A DNA stretch of 16,987 nucleotides from an uncultured Collinsella sp. (GCA_958346935.1 CATVTM010000045.1:1-16987); one strand, 5' to 3'. Shown: positions 7,184-14,193, counted from the first letter of the stretch. The notes: a model not told the origin generated them from the sequence alone. Translations and numbers: made by a program.

Positions 7184-7726
7184 TTACCAACCCAAGAGCG
7201 AAAACGCCCCGTCGCAATAGTCAAAATGAAGCACGGCACCGTTGTCGGGCAGCTCTCCCCCGCCAGTCACATACTCAAGAAACTCCTGGCAGGCTGAGCC
7301 GTGGGAAACCGCCAGCACGCAGTCGTGCTGCGGCCTGGCCATGATGCGGGACAGCACCGCGACCATGCGCGCCCGTAGCTCGCCTTCCGACTCGCCACCA
7401 AAGGCCACCGGATAATCGCCCCAGGGCTGCGGCGGCATCTCGCGATTTGATGTGCCCTCCAGCGAGCCAAAATGCCACTCACGCAGGTCATCGACCAGCT
7501 CAATGGAACGGCCCTCGCCAACGATAAGCTCGGCCGTATGCCGCGCCCGGCCCAAAGGCGAGGAATACACATGATCAAAGGTCACGCCACGCGCCGCAAA
7601 CGCCGTACGCGCCGTCAGCGCCTGCTCGCGCCCGCGCGCCGTAAGCGGCGAATCGTGCCAGCCCTGCAAAATGCTCTGCACATTGAGCTCAGTCTGCCCA
7701 TGACGCACCAAATACAGATCTGCCAC
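7184..7726 (-). CDS. Histidine phosphatase family protein (phosphoglycerate-mutase fold), copy 2
   Basis: The 180-residue protein starts at a GTG at 7726, placed directly before ADLYLVRHGQT, with a purine-rich AGGGGAGGG ribosome site just upstream. No ATG lies close by. Catalytic residues are H9 in the RHG motif, R60 in SSPLGRARHTAE, E83 in LREWHFGSLEG and H142 in AVSHGS. The layout is the same as in the next gene downstream: QGW-x-DSPLT (residues 21-29 here), LREW, a PW-containing middle segment, FGGE, then AVSHGSA. The two clearly arose by duplication. The ..REQALTAR and SSPLGRARHTAE stretches are closer to textbook family members than those of copy 1. Likely a small-molecule phosphatase; the substrate is not predictable. 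Confidence 0.86.
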   Translation of the reverse strand: MADLYLVRHGQTELNVQSILQGWHDSPLTARGREQALTARTAFAARGVTFDHVYSSPLGRARHTAELIVGEGRSIELVDDLREWHFGSLEGTSNREMPPQPWGDYPVAFGGESEGELRARMVAVLSRIMARPQHDCVLAVSHGSACQEFLEYVTGGGELPDNGAVLHFDYCDGAFSLLGW

Positions 7727-7743
7727 ACACCCTCCCCTCGTAC

Positions 7744-7774
7744 CACCACAAAGGGGACAGGAGCCTTTGTGGTG
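7744..7774. repeat. REP-like palindrome between nitroreductase and phosphatase genes
   Basis: A perfect 11-bp stem, CACCACAAAGG with CCTTTGTGGTG, encloses the nine-base loop GGACAGGAG. On the plus strand ATTTTG follows, but no plus-strand gene ends here; on the minus strand there is no T-run. From memory, palindromes of this CACAAAGG...GACAGG...CCTTTGTG kind recur in intergenic DNA of Coriobacteriia. I cannot confirm that here. It may slow or partly separate transcription between the leftward genes. Confidence 0.6.
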
Positions 7775-7809
7775 ATTTTGCCGCCGGATTGCACCGCAAC
7801 GACGCACAA

Positions 7810-8481
7810 CTACAGCAGCACGTCGGCAAGCGGACGCTTGGGTACGTGGTGCACCCGCGCCTCGTCGCGCCAATAATTGATGGAGCCGTCGGGGTTGGAA
7901 TCGATCGCATCGATCACCTGTGTCTCGGCCGGAATGCCAAACGCCATGATCAGCTTGAGCTCATACTTGTCGTTATCGAGCCCCATGGCATCGATCGCAT
8001 GGGGCGTAAAGGCCTTGAACATGCAGGCTGCCACCTCGGGCGTAGCGCTGCGGGCGGCGAGCATCATCGTCTGCGCGGCAATGCCTGTGTCGACCTCGGT
8101 AATGGGAGCGGCAGGCTTGCCCGGAACGGCGCGCTCAGCCAGAATCGCGATGTAGCCGGTCGGGCGCTCGCCCTCGGCAGGACCCGGCCAATCCTTAAGT
8201 GCGCCGGCCCATGCGAGCTCGTCAAATACACGCGCGCAGCCCTCTGCACCGCTTACCGCATGAAAACGCAGACGCTGAGCATTGGCACCACACGGGGTCA
8301 GGTGCGCCAGCTCCGCCAGCTCGAGCAAAAACTCACGCGGCACGCGCATGGACTCGTCAAAGCGACGGCACGTGCGGGCGCGGCGAACCAACGCATCAAA
8401 CGCGTCCAAGCCGAGCTTTTCGCAACCTTGCTTTGCCATCGACTCAGCGCTTACCGGCGCCTCGGGAACTGCTTCGTTCAT
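7810..8481 (-). CDS. Nitroreductase-family flavoprotein
   Basis: The 223-residue protein is an FMN-dependent oxidoreductase of the nitroreductase family, acting in the cytoplasm on unknown acceptors. LVRRARTCRRFDES (31-44) is the phosphate-binding Arg region. TPCGANAQRLRF (62-73) is the usual S-x-x-N-x-Q-type flavin segment. DTGIAAQTMMLAA (131-143) is the helix that normally follows. Near the C-terminus, YWRDEARVHHVPKRPLADVL fits the family tail. I chose the ATG at 8481 with GGGGG five bases ahead; a TTG four codons upstream is an alternative. An iron-box-like palindrome lies 29 bases before the start, so iron-dependent repression is likely. The palindrome at 7744 separates it from the phosphatase pair downstream. 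Confidence 0.86.
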   Translation of the reverse strand: MNEAVPEAPVSAESMAKQGCEKLGLDAFDALVRRARTCRRFDESMRVPREFLLELAELAHLTPCGANAQRLRFHAVSGAEGCARVFDELAWAGALKDWPGPAEGERPTGYIAILAERAVPGKPAAPITEVDTGIAAQTMMLAARSATPEVAACMFKAFTPHAIDAMGLDNDKYELKLIMAFGIPAETQVIDAIDSNPDGSINYWRDEARVHHVPKRPLADVLL

Positions 8482-8509
8482 AGGGACCCCCAATACAAGC
8501 CAATTGTCC

Positions 8510-8528
8510 TTAGGAAAATCTAACCTAA
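8510..8528. promoter_or_regulatory. DtxR/IdeR-type iron box upstream of the nitroreductase gene
   Basis: The 19-bp site reads TTAGGTTAGATTTTCCTAA on the minus strand. Against the known DtxR/IdeR consensus TTAGGTTAGSCTAACCTAA, the first nine bases and the last five match, plus one in the middle (15 of 19). The arms TTAGG and CCTAA have the correct nine-base separation. It lies 29 bases before the nitroreductase ATG, where a repressor would block transcription. No regulator gene of this family is in the window. Confidence 0.72.
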
Positions 8529-8618
8529 AACGCAGGCAATTACATACAGCGGCGTAATGTTCTACAGCTGTTGATTAATCCTCACTGAGGCGGGAACAAA
8601 AGTAACAATTCGGGAATG

Positions 8619-8647
8619 TGGGGCGGCAATTCGTCCTTCCCGCCCCA
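8619..8647. other. GC-rich hairpin in the DUF308 leader region
   Basis: TGGGGCGG (8619-8626) pairs with CCGCCCCA (8640-8647) around a 13-base loop. No T-run follows, so it is not an obvious terminator. It lies 99 bases before the DUF308 start and could be a leader structure if transcription begins upstream. Confidence 0.4.
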
Positions 8648-8745
8648 TGCATCGGCGCCCTTGGGCGATACTTGTTGCAGCACTTTTGGCGTACGCCGCA
8701 CGGAGAGCAATGGACGCGACGTGCACCACACGGAAAGGAGACGTT

Positions 8746-9348
8746 ATGGGCATCTTTAAGAACGATGACCAAAAATCGAGCCAGTTTGGATTTGACGAGA
8801 AAAGCATGGCGGGCAAAGCCGTCAAGGCCGTGCGCTGGATCTACGCCATCACGGGCGTCGTGGCACTCATTGCTGGTATCGCGCTGCTTTTTGCACCCGC
8901 CAAGTCCCTCGTCTTTTTGACGACCGTCCTGGGCTTCTACTTTGTGATTACGGCAGCCATCAGGCTGTTCACTGCCATTTTTGAGCCGCTGCTGCCCACC
9001 GGCTGGCGCGTCACGAGCATCATCTCCAACCTACTCATTATCCTGGGCGGCGTCATAATCCTGCGCAACCAGGCCTTCTCGACCGCGACGCTCACCACGA
9101 TGGTGGTTATCGTGGCCGGCTTTGGCTGGATTGTCGAAGGTGTCATGTCCATTCTGGAGTCCGAGCTTTCGTCCAACCGCGCCCTCGCCATCCTGAGCGG
9201 CGCACTCTCCATCATCGCCGGCATGTTCGTGTTTATCTATCCGCTGTGGTCGGCCAAGATGCTCGTCATCTTTAGCGGCGCCGCGCTGCTGGTGTTTGGC
9301 GTAACGCTGATTGTTCGCGCTATTCAATTTGGCAAACTGGTGCACTAG
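8746..9348 (+). CDS. DUF308/HdeD-like membrane protein
   Basis: The 200-residue protein has a short charged N-terminus and then about six hydrophobic segments (roughly 31-50, 54-78, 88-107, 113-134, 146-165 and 171-193). Glycines and small residues inside them fit the DUF308 repeat pattern of HdeD-type proteins. HdeD is linked to acid stress in Escherichia coli, but the role here is unknown. I chose the ATG at 8746 because AAAGGAG (8734-8740) lies five bases ahead. The frame extends upstream to 8647, but that part shows no ribosome site and crosses the GC-rich hairpin. The stop TAG touches the ATG of the next gene, so the two are translationally linked. Confidence 0.82.
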   Translation: MGIFKNDDQKSSQFGFDEKSMAGKAVKAVRWIYAITGVVALIAGIALLFAPAKSLVFLTTVLGFYFVITAAIRLFTAIFEPLLPTGWRVTSIISNLLIILGGVIILRNQAFSTATLTTMVVIVAGFGWIVEGVMSILESELSSNRALAILSGALSIIAGMFVFIYPLWSAKMLVIFSGAALLVFGVTLIVRAIQFGKLVH

Positions 9349-9831
9349 ATGCCGCGAACGCTCTTTATTGATGCAGACGCCTGCCCGGTCACGCGCGAAT
9401 CGATTGACTGCGCGCGGCGGGCGGGCGTCGCCGTCGTTATCGCCGGCAACAGCACGCAAAACCTGGAACGGCACATTCGCCGCGACGACCCGCGCGATGC
9501 CGAGCACGCGCGACGCGGCTTTTGGGTCACGACGCTCGACGTGAGTGTGGGCGCCGACAGCGCCGACTTTGCCATTGTCGAGCGCTTGCAGGCGGGCGAC
9601 GTGGTCGTGACGCAGGACATTGGCTTGGCGAGCATGGTGCTCGGCCGCGATGCCGCCGCCATCGGTGTGCGCGGGCGCGTCTACGATAAGGCGACCATCG
9701 ACATGCAACTGTTTATTCGCCACGAGGAAAAGAAAGTGCGCCGCGCCGGGGGACGCACTCGCGGACCGGCGGCATTTACCAGCGAAGACCGCATCCGCTT
9801 TAAACGCAACCTCACCGAGCTACTGCGCTAA
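9349..9831 (+). CDS. YaiI/YqxD family protein (UPF0178, DUF188)
   Basis: The 160-residue cytoplasmic protein opens with RTLFIDADACPVTRESI, the hallmark of UPF0178. VVTQDIGLASMVL (about 91-103) is the second conserved acidic patch, and R-G-R-V-Y-D follows. Conserved Asp residues at 8, 10 and 94 give the protein the look of a PIN/NYN-like nuclease fold, but activity for the family is not established as far as I know. The C-terminal FTSEDRIRFKRNLTELL is typical. Length matches the family (about 150-160). The ATG directly follows the DUF308 stop with no separate ribosome site, so it probably depends on translation of that gene. A strong terminator follows the stop. Confidence 0.88.
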   Translation: MPRTLFIDADACPVTRESIDCARRAGVAVVIAGNSTQNLERHIRRDDPRDAEHARRGFWVTTLDVSVGADSADFAIVERLQAGDVVVTQDIGLASMVLGRDAAAIGVRGRVYDKATIDMQLFIRHEEKKVRRAGGRTRGPAAFTSEDRIRFKRNLTELLR

Positions 9832-9833
9832 CC

Positions 9834-9879
9834 AAGGTAGATTTTTGGGACATGCCTGGAAATCTACCTTTTTGTTTTT
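9834..9879 (+). terminator. Intrinsic terminator after the YaiI-family gene
   Basis: An 11-bp perfect stem, AAGGTAGATTT (9834-9844) with AAATCTACCTT (9860-9870), is followed by a T-rich tail (9869-9879). It begins two bases after the stop codon and closes the DUF308-yaiI pair. Confidence 0.9.
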
Positions 9880-9912
9880 AGCGGTGTGAGCGCTCGGAAT
9901 CCATGGCTCAAC

Positions 9913-9988
9913 AAAAAAACGGGCTTCAAAATGCCATGCGTCGCCGCATTGCGCAGGCGCCAAGCATGGCTATTTTGAAGCCCGTTTT
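9913..9988 (-). terminator. Long intrinsic terminator of the metal exporter gene (leftward)
   Basis: Right arm 9964-9988 pairs with left arm 9916-9939 over 24 base pairs with a single bulged base; the loop (9940-9963) is GC-rich and may itself fold. Read on the minus strand, the stem is followed by a run of seven T (complement of 9913-9919). It starts 11 bases after the exporter stop. Such a long stem is unusual for a simple terminator. Confidence 0.9.
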
Positions 9989-9999
9989 GTCAGGCCTAC

Positions 10000-11094
10000 T
10001 TAGAACCCAAAGGCGGAAAGGATAAGGCCCCAGCCCGCGCCGATGATATACATCATGATCAGAAACACAGCGTTTTCGCGGGCGCTGCGGTTGGTGCGGA
10101 ACAGCACCAGGTAGCCCACGCCAGCGGAGATAAGCGTGCCGGCGAGCATCGGCGCCAGCTGCAGCGCGCCTTCCAGGTACAGCTGCGTGATGACGACGCT
10201 GGCCGAGCAGTTGGGGATCAGGCCGACGAGTGCCGAGCCCAGGACCGCAAGCGTCTCGTTACCGCGCAGGAACTGCTCAATCGCCGATTCGCCGAACGTC
10301 TCGAGCACGGCAACCAGAATCAACGTCACTAGAAAAATGAATACCGAAACCTGCACGGTGTGAGAGATCGCGCTGCGGATAATCGACACGACGGGCGCAC
10401 CTTCGTGTGAGTGGGAGTGACCGTGGCCATGATGGTGTTCATGATCGCCCTCATGACCGTGATCGTGGCCATGTCCGTGTCCGTGTTCGTGCTCGTCCTC
10501 GTCTTCATCGCAACCGCAATGGTCGCGCTCGCATAACTCGTGGATGTGGTCGGCGCTCACGCCCGCCTCGGCCACCTCGTCGATGATGTCACCGCCAGTG
10601 TGGTCGTCGTGCGCGCAGTTCACGTGGACCGGGTTGGCCGCGGTTCCCAGCACGGTACGGCGAATCGCCGCATGCGCGCGAGAGTTACGACGCAGGCCGC
10701 GAATGGCGGCGTCCACGATAAAGCCCGTGACCAGCGCGATCAGTGCCTTCGAAGCCAAAAGCATCGCCATGGTCTGCACGGGCACCTGCTCGGCAAGCAA
10801 CAGCGGCAGCATCTCATCGGAGGTCGAAAGGAACACCGCCACCAACGTGCCCAAGGTCACGACACGACCGGCGTACAGCGTGGCCGCCATTGCCGAAAAG
10901 CCGCACTGCGGCACCATGCCCAACAACGAGCCAACCACGGGGCCCGCAGCGCCAGCGCGCTTGATGGCGCCGTTAACGCTGTCACCCGCGACGTGCTCCA
11001 GGGTCTCGAGGGCCAGATACGTCACCAACAAAAATGGCACCAGCGACAGCGTGTCCTTGCCGGCGTCGAGCAAAATATCAATCAGCAAATCCAT
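10000..11094 (-). CDS. Putative heavy-metal exporter, ArsP_2-like (10-TM family), with His-rich loop
   Basis: The 364-residue membrane protein is built as two related halves. Each carries a signature, GMVPQCGFSAMAATLYAGR (59-77) and GLIPNCSASVVITQLYLEG (291-309), with a buried Cys after Pro. Hydrophobic segments surround both. Between the halves, a cytoplasm-sized loop (about 158-232) is packed with His, Asp, Glu and Cys (for example HCGCDEDEDEHEHGHGHGH). This is a likely metal sensor or store. These features fit the putative manganese/heavy-metal exporter family (PF11449). The metal is not determined; the His-rich loop favours a divalent cation. AAAGG stands about 11 bases before the ATG. 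A -10-like TACAAT and a palindrome lie upstream. It is transcribed away from the exonuclease gene. Confidence 0.82.
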   Translation of the reverse strand: MDLLIDILLDAGKDTLSLVPFLLVTYLALETLEHVAGDSVNGAIKRAGAAGPVVGSLLGMVPQCGFSAMAATLYAGRVVTLGTLVAVFLSTSDEMLPLLLAEQVPVQTMAMLLASKALIALVTGFIVDAAIRGLRRNSRAHAAIRRTVLGTAANPVHVNCAHDDHTGGDIIDEVAEAGVSADHIHELCERDHCGCDEDEDEHEHGHGHGHDHGHEGDHEHHHGHGHSHSHEGAPVVSIIRSAISHTVQVSVFIFLVTLILVAVLETFGESAIEQFLRGNETLAVLGSALVGLIPNCSASVVITQLYLEGALQLAPMLAGTLISAGVGYLVLFRTNRSARENAVFLIMMYIIGAGWGLILSAFGF

Positions 11095-11126
11095 GACGGA
11101 TGGAACCTTTCGTGTCTTTCGGCAGC

Positions 11127-11154
11127 ATTGTAAAAGTCCTAGCGGTCAACTAGG
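11127..11154 (-). promoter_or_regulatory. Exporter promoter with overlapping operator palindrome
   Basis: On the minus strand a -10-like TACAAT occupies 11132-11127, 33 bases before the exporter ATG. The inverted repeat CCTAG-N7-CTAGG (11138-11154) covers the spacer and the expected -35 position, which itself is a poor match. An operator replacing a weak -35 suggests repression or activation by a metal regulator. The arms do not clearly match a named site. Confidence 0.5.
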
Positions 11155-11265
11155 GTATTGTAGTTGTCCCGGGCGCAGTGCCAATAGTTGCCCATGGTAA
11201 ACTATCATCTCGCCACAACTCAGTAACCCCGAGCCGCGCGACGCGGCCCGTCCAAGGAGCAGCCT

Positions 11266-12234
11266 ATGAACGTTTCGCAAGCACTCGAATACGAACGCCA
11301 GCCGTTTATTCCCATGTTTATCTATGGCGACCACGGTGCCATGGAGTCCGAACGCCAGAAGGGCGAAGAGGCCCTCAAGGTGCTCGAGACCGAGTATTTT
11401 ACTGCCGAGGACGACCCCGGCTTCGACTTTGCCACCGTGCGCGACCTGGCCGACCGCAACCGCGACCTTTGCGACCAGATTGGCGAGGCACGCCTGCGCA
11501 ATGTGACGCCCGCGACGCTCTCGCGCGGCCTGTCCGACGCCGACACCTGCGCCGCTATCGGCAAAATGCAAAAGCGCACCGCCGCGTCCGTTATGCGCGA
11601 GATCCGCGGTGACCGCGACGCGCTCGGCGTGGCCTACGCCCGCAAGCCCATCCAGGGCACCGTGCTCGGTATCGACATCGAGACCACCGGCCGTGCACCC
11701 GAACGCGGTTATATCATCAACGTCGGCTGGGAGATCATGGAACTCACCAGCGACGCCGTCCCGCACGACGCCGAGGCGCACTACTGTGGCCTGCCCGATA
11801 TCTACCGCGGCGAAGATGTGCCGCTGTCGAATATCCACCACATTACTTGGGACGACATCGACGGCAAAACGCCCTTCCGCGAGAACAAGGAGCTGCAAAA
11901 GCAGCTGCTCAAGCTTATGAAGAAGTACCCGTACATGGCGCATAACGCCGCCTTTGAGGACAGCTGGTTCAAGATTCACCTGGACGGTTACGCCGAGGCA
12001 CGCCGCGCGGGTAAGATCATCGTCATCGACTCGCGCCAGATCTGCCGCAGCCTGGATGCCGACGTCCGCTCGCTCCCCCGCGAGTCCGCGCCAGCCGCGC
12101 TCGAGAACTGGGCACGCCGTCGCGGCACCCTCGCGCCCGACGCCAACGAGCAGCACCTGGGCCTCGACGACACCGACCTCATGCTCCGCACGGTACAGGC
12201 CGAGTTCAACCTCAAGAACCTGTTCGCGAAATAG
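11266..12234 (+). CDS. DEDDh-type 3'-5' exonuclease with ~130-residue N-terminal extension
   Basis: The 322-residue protein has an RNase T/DnaQ-fold exonuclease domain from about residue 131. Exo I is GIDIETTG with D137 and E139, Exo II is HNAAFED with D232, and Exo III is HLGLDDTDLM with H297 and D302. All acidic and His residues of the DEDDh class are present, so it should be an active metal-dependent exonuclease on DNA or RNA. The first ~130 residues are charged and mostly helical with no domain I recognise; they may bind a partner or nucleic acid. AAGGAG (11254-11259) sets the start six bases ahead. The gene diverges from the exporter and stands alone. It could process RNA or proofread; the sequence does not decide. 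Confidence 0.88.
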   Translation: MNVSQALEYERQPFIPMFIYGDHGAMESERQKGEEALKVLETEYFTAEDDPGFDFATVRDLADRNRDLCDQIGEARLRNVTPATLSRGLSDADTCAAIGKMQKRTAASVMREIRGDRDALGVAYARKPIQGTVLGIDIETTGRAPERGYIINVGWEIMELTSDAVPHDAEAHYCGLPDIYRGEDVPLSNIHHITWDDIDGKTPFRENKELQKQLLKLMKKYPYMAHNAAFEDSWFKIHLDGYAEARRAGKIIVIDSRQICRSLDADVRSLPRESAPAALENWARRRGTLAPDANEQHLGLDDTDLMLRTVQAEFNLKNLFAK

Positions 12235-12266
12235 CAACACCTGCGACAAACGCTGCTTACTCACGA

Positions 12267-12302
12267 GCGGCCTCGCAGCGGGAAACACCGCAGCGGGGCC
12301 GC
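12267..12302. other. Strong GC-rich stem-loop after the exonuclease gene
   Basis: Arms 12267-12281 and 12288-12302 pair over 15 positions, with one G-T wobble and one A-A mismatch, around the six-base loop GAAACA. It starts 32 bases after the exonuclease stop. No T-run follows, so it is either a factor-dependent end or a 3' stabilising structure. Confidence 0.6.
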
Positions 12303-12583
12303 CCTACGTTCCACAGATAGATCTGCCATCACAAATTCTGAACCCTCATTTTGAACGATTTCGGCCAATTCCCGACACGTAATTCGTTGTCGGATGATGA
12401 TGCATCGATATCAAATGTGCAGCAATTGAGTTTTTATATGCTATAGCTAAGCTGCGAGAACATTGATTTTAGGCGTGCCAACCCATAATTGCGTCAAGCT
12501 TTTGGACAGCATTTGGTTAGGCCCCTAAAACGACTTTCCCACTCAGCGCCATCAACACGGCATTAGCTGACACGATATATACC
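12303..12583. other. AT-richer non-coding stretch before nuclease gene B
   Basis: No gene is seen. A short hairpin, CCGACA with TGTCGG (12372-12377, 12388-12393), is the clearest structure. The segment GATTTCGGCCAATTCCCGACA around 12357-12377 loosely resembles the TTTCGG-AAT-CGACA core of the inverted repeat near gene A. No promoter with good spacing and no ribosome site before 12584 could be found. Confidence 0.4.
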
Positions 12584-13774
12584 ATGAGTATCGTATTGTC
12601 ACATACCACTGCAAAAGCGGTCTACCAGGCCGCGCATTCGGCGTCTGCGAAAGACACCAAGCCCTGTAACCCTGCCGCGATTTACGGATCATATCCCACC
12701 GGAACGCTCCTTGACGCAGCCGCAGAATGGCTCACCAAACACAATGTTTCCCTCGACGCAAATGATTCCATCGAGGTGATGGTGTTTGATCGCAGGAATG
12801 CGCGCTACGCAATGAACTGTCAATGCCACGTTACGTCAAAACGATTCTCGAACTCACGCTTTATAGAGCTCAAAGATGGCATCTTCATTGTTGGCGTTGA
12901 GCTTTGCGCGCTTCAGGCCGCCACCTATCTCCCTTTTCGCGAACTGGTGGAGTACTACTTTGAATTGTGCGGCGTTTACTCCCTTGGAACCGGCTCTTCC
13001 ACCTCTTATAACGAGCGTTTCGCGCTCACCTCGACCAAGAGGTTGAAACAGTTCTTTAATTCCATTACCAGATGCGACGGTCTGGCCTTTGCCCGAAAGG
13101 CGATCCAATGTGTGCGCGACGGATGCCGGTCTCCTATGGAAACGGCCTTTGTCATGATGCTAACGCTGCCTAAAAGCGAAGGAGGGCTTGGTATTAAGGG
13201 AATTGAGACCGATTACGAGGTGCAGGTCACCGCTGCCGCAAAGAATCTCACGAGACGCAAAAAGTTCTTTATGGATGCATATCTAAAGAAATCTCGCACA
13301 GACATTGAATACAACGGGTTTTATCATGACGTGGAAGAAGACCGCGCCATCGATGAGGAGCGCAAGAATGCGCTTGCGTCCATGGGATACGGAATCATCA
13401 CCGTCAGTCGTTATTCCTTTATGCATGCCAGCGCTTTCGTTAGGGTCATGGAGGCGATCCAACGGAAAGAGGGCATACGCCCCTCGCGTCTGCCAAAAGA
13501 CTTTCAAATCATGCAAGAGGACCTGAGACAGTTTGTGCTCAGAAGGTTTATAGAAGAGAAAAAGCGAATTCAGAAGCAGCTTCGCCAGGATTCCGAAGAT
13601 CGTCAACGAATCGACCTCGAAAAAGCAACACTCGAAGGTATCACGCTGGATGACCCGACAATAAATGAAGTTCCGGCAATCGATGACATGCAGACTGTCG
13701 AATCCGACAGCCCATCATTTGCCCAAATAAGCAGCCTCGCGCCCGAGGGCAGAATCTTCGGGGCCGGAAGCTAG
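12584..13774 (+). CDS. AbiEi/DUF559-like protein with PDDEXK-type nuclease domain (paralogue B)
   Basis: The 396-residue protein starts MSIVLSHTTAKAVYQA, resembling the N-terminus of AbiEi-like proteins. Its nuclease-type core runs from SPME (183-186) through D231 in FFMDAYL, IEYNGFYH (241-248), and D257-x-x-R260 before ALASMGYG (263-270). This is the Vsr/DUF559 arrangement, with intact acidic residues. The order and several words (GGxGL/GGEGL, MGY, E-x-x-G) match paralogue A, so the two are distant relatives. Residues ~310-350 form a highly charged helix, probably coiled coil, and the last ~45 residues are an acidic tail. No ribosome site precedes the ATG. The gene is visibly AT-richer than its neighbours (21 G/C in bases 13261-13320), a sign of transfer. 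Function unknown; nuclease, defence or toxin-antitoxin roles are open. Confidence 0.75.
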   Translation: MSIVLSHTTAKAVYQAAHSASAKDTKPCNPAAIYGSYPTGTLLDAAAEWLTKHNVSLDANDSIEVMVFDRRNARYAMNCQCHVTSKRFSNSRFIELKDGIFIVGVELCALQAATYLPFRELVEYYFELCGVYSLGTGSSTSYNERFALTSTKRLKQFFNSITRCDGLAFARKAIQCVRDGCRSPMETAFVMMLTLPKSEGGLGIKGIETDYEVQVTAAAKNLTRRKKFFMDAYLKKSRTDIEYNGFYHDVEEDRAIDEERKNALASMGYGIITVSRYSFMHASAFVRVMEAIQRKEGIRPSRLPKDFQIMQEDLRQFVLRRFIEEKKRIQKQLRQDSEDRQRIDLEKATLEGITLDDPTINEVPAIDDMQTVESDSPSFAQISSLAPEGRIFGAGS

Positions 13775-13804
13775 ACCGGCTAACAAGGTGGGTACCCTAG
13801 CGAT

Positions 13805-14017
13805 GTGCAAAATTGCGAGTATTCAGCAGGGTCGGCCCTCCAGCACCCACAAGTTAATCCAAATGAGAAACAAAAACGCTATCGAACGGGAACGTTAGGC
13901 AACATTTGAGGAAGACCTTGTCTGTTTGCCGCCCTTGGATAACTCTTGAGCGGCTTTATTTGGCCTGGAATAGATTAACGGACCCCCTATAGTTGCAGAA
14001 TACTCCAATTTTTGCAC
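13805..14017. repeat. Inverted repeat pair 3' of nuclease gene B
   Basis: Arm 13805-13828 matches the reverse complement of 13994-14017 at 20 of 24 positions, with a 165-bp spacer. Both arms begin with GTGCAAAA and contain GAGTATTC when read inward. The spacer has no convincing gene. A second short pair, TGAGCGG and CCGCTCA, spans one arm (around 13947 and 14055). Like the repeat near gene A, it sits on the 3' side of a nuclease-like gene, begins GTGC, and lacks a terminator T-run. The arm sequences themselves differ from those at gene A. Confidence 0.65.
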
Positions 14018-14118
14018 GGCGCGGGGGCACCCACCCCGGCATCGGCTATCAAAACCGCTCAGTCCGGAATCTCGTCCACTATTCCCCATCATTTTGTGCG
14101 ACGAATTACCTGAACGTC
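14018..14118. other. Remainder of the gap before the metal operon
   Basis: It holds a small GC hairpin, CGGGG with CCCCG (14022-14026, 14034-14038), and no gene I can support. A 65-codon leftward frame spanning 13895-14092 lacks a ribosome site and coding character and overlaps the repeat arm. Confidence 0.4.
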
Positions 14119-14119
14119 A

Positions 14120-14147
14120 TTGACATATGAACATGCGCTCATATAAT
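14120..14147 (+). promoter_or_regulatory. Near-consensus sigma-70-type promoter of the arsR-HMA unit
   Basis: TTGACA (14120-14125) and TATAAT (14142-14147) are perfect hexamers 16 bases apart. The first operator half of the long inverted repeat lies almost exactly between and over them, so the repressor would cover the polymerase site. It is the best promoter in the window. Confidence 0.88.
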
Positions 14148-14180
14148 CGGAAGTAAGTTATATGAGCGCATGTTCATATG
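14124..14180. promoter_or_regulatory. Twin SmtB/ArsR operators in a 23-bp perfect inverted repeat
   Basis: Arms 14124-14146 and 14158-14180 are perfect reverse complements with an 11-base spacer. Each arm alone is an imperfect 8-2-8 palindrome of the TATGAaCA...TCATA type bound by SmtB/CzrA/CadC repressors. The first covers the promoter and the second ends at the AAAGGA ribosome site (14181-14186). Two dimers could bind side by side. In mRNA, if transcription began upstream, the same bases would form a hairpin hiding the ribosome site. Confidence 0.85.
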
Positions 14181-14193
14181 AAAGGATATTGCA

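Noticed and set aside
7775..7780. The palindrome at 7744 as a plus-strand terminator
   Set aside because: No plus-strand gene ends upstream of it; the T-run is only four bases.
8647..8745. 33-codon N-terminal extension of the DUF308 protein
   Set aside because: The AAAGGAG directly before 8746 marks the start, and the extension crosses a GC hairpin.
11146..12288. A 380-codon leftward open frame antisense to the exonuclease
   Set aside because: Shadow frame; the exonuclease has all catalytic motifs and a good ribosome site.
13895..14092. 65-codon leftward frame between gene B and arsR
   Set aside because: No ribosome site, no coding character, and it overlaps an inverted repeat arm.
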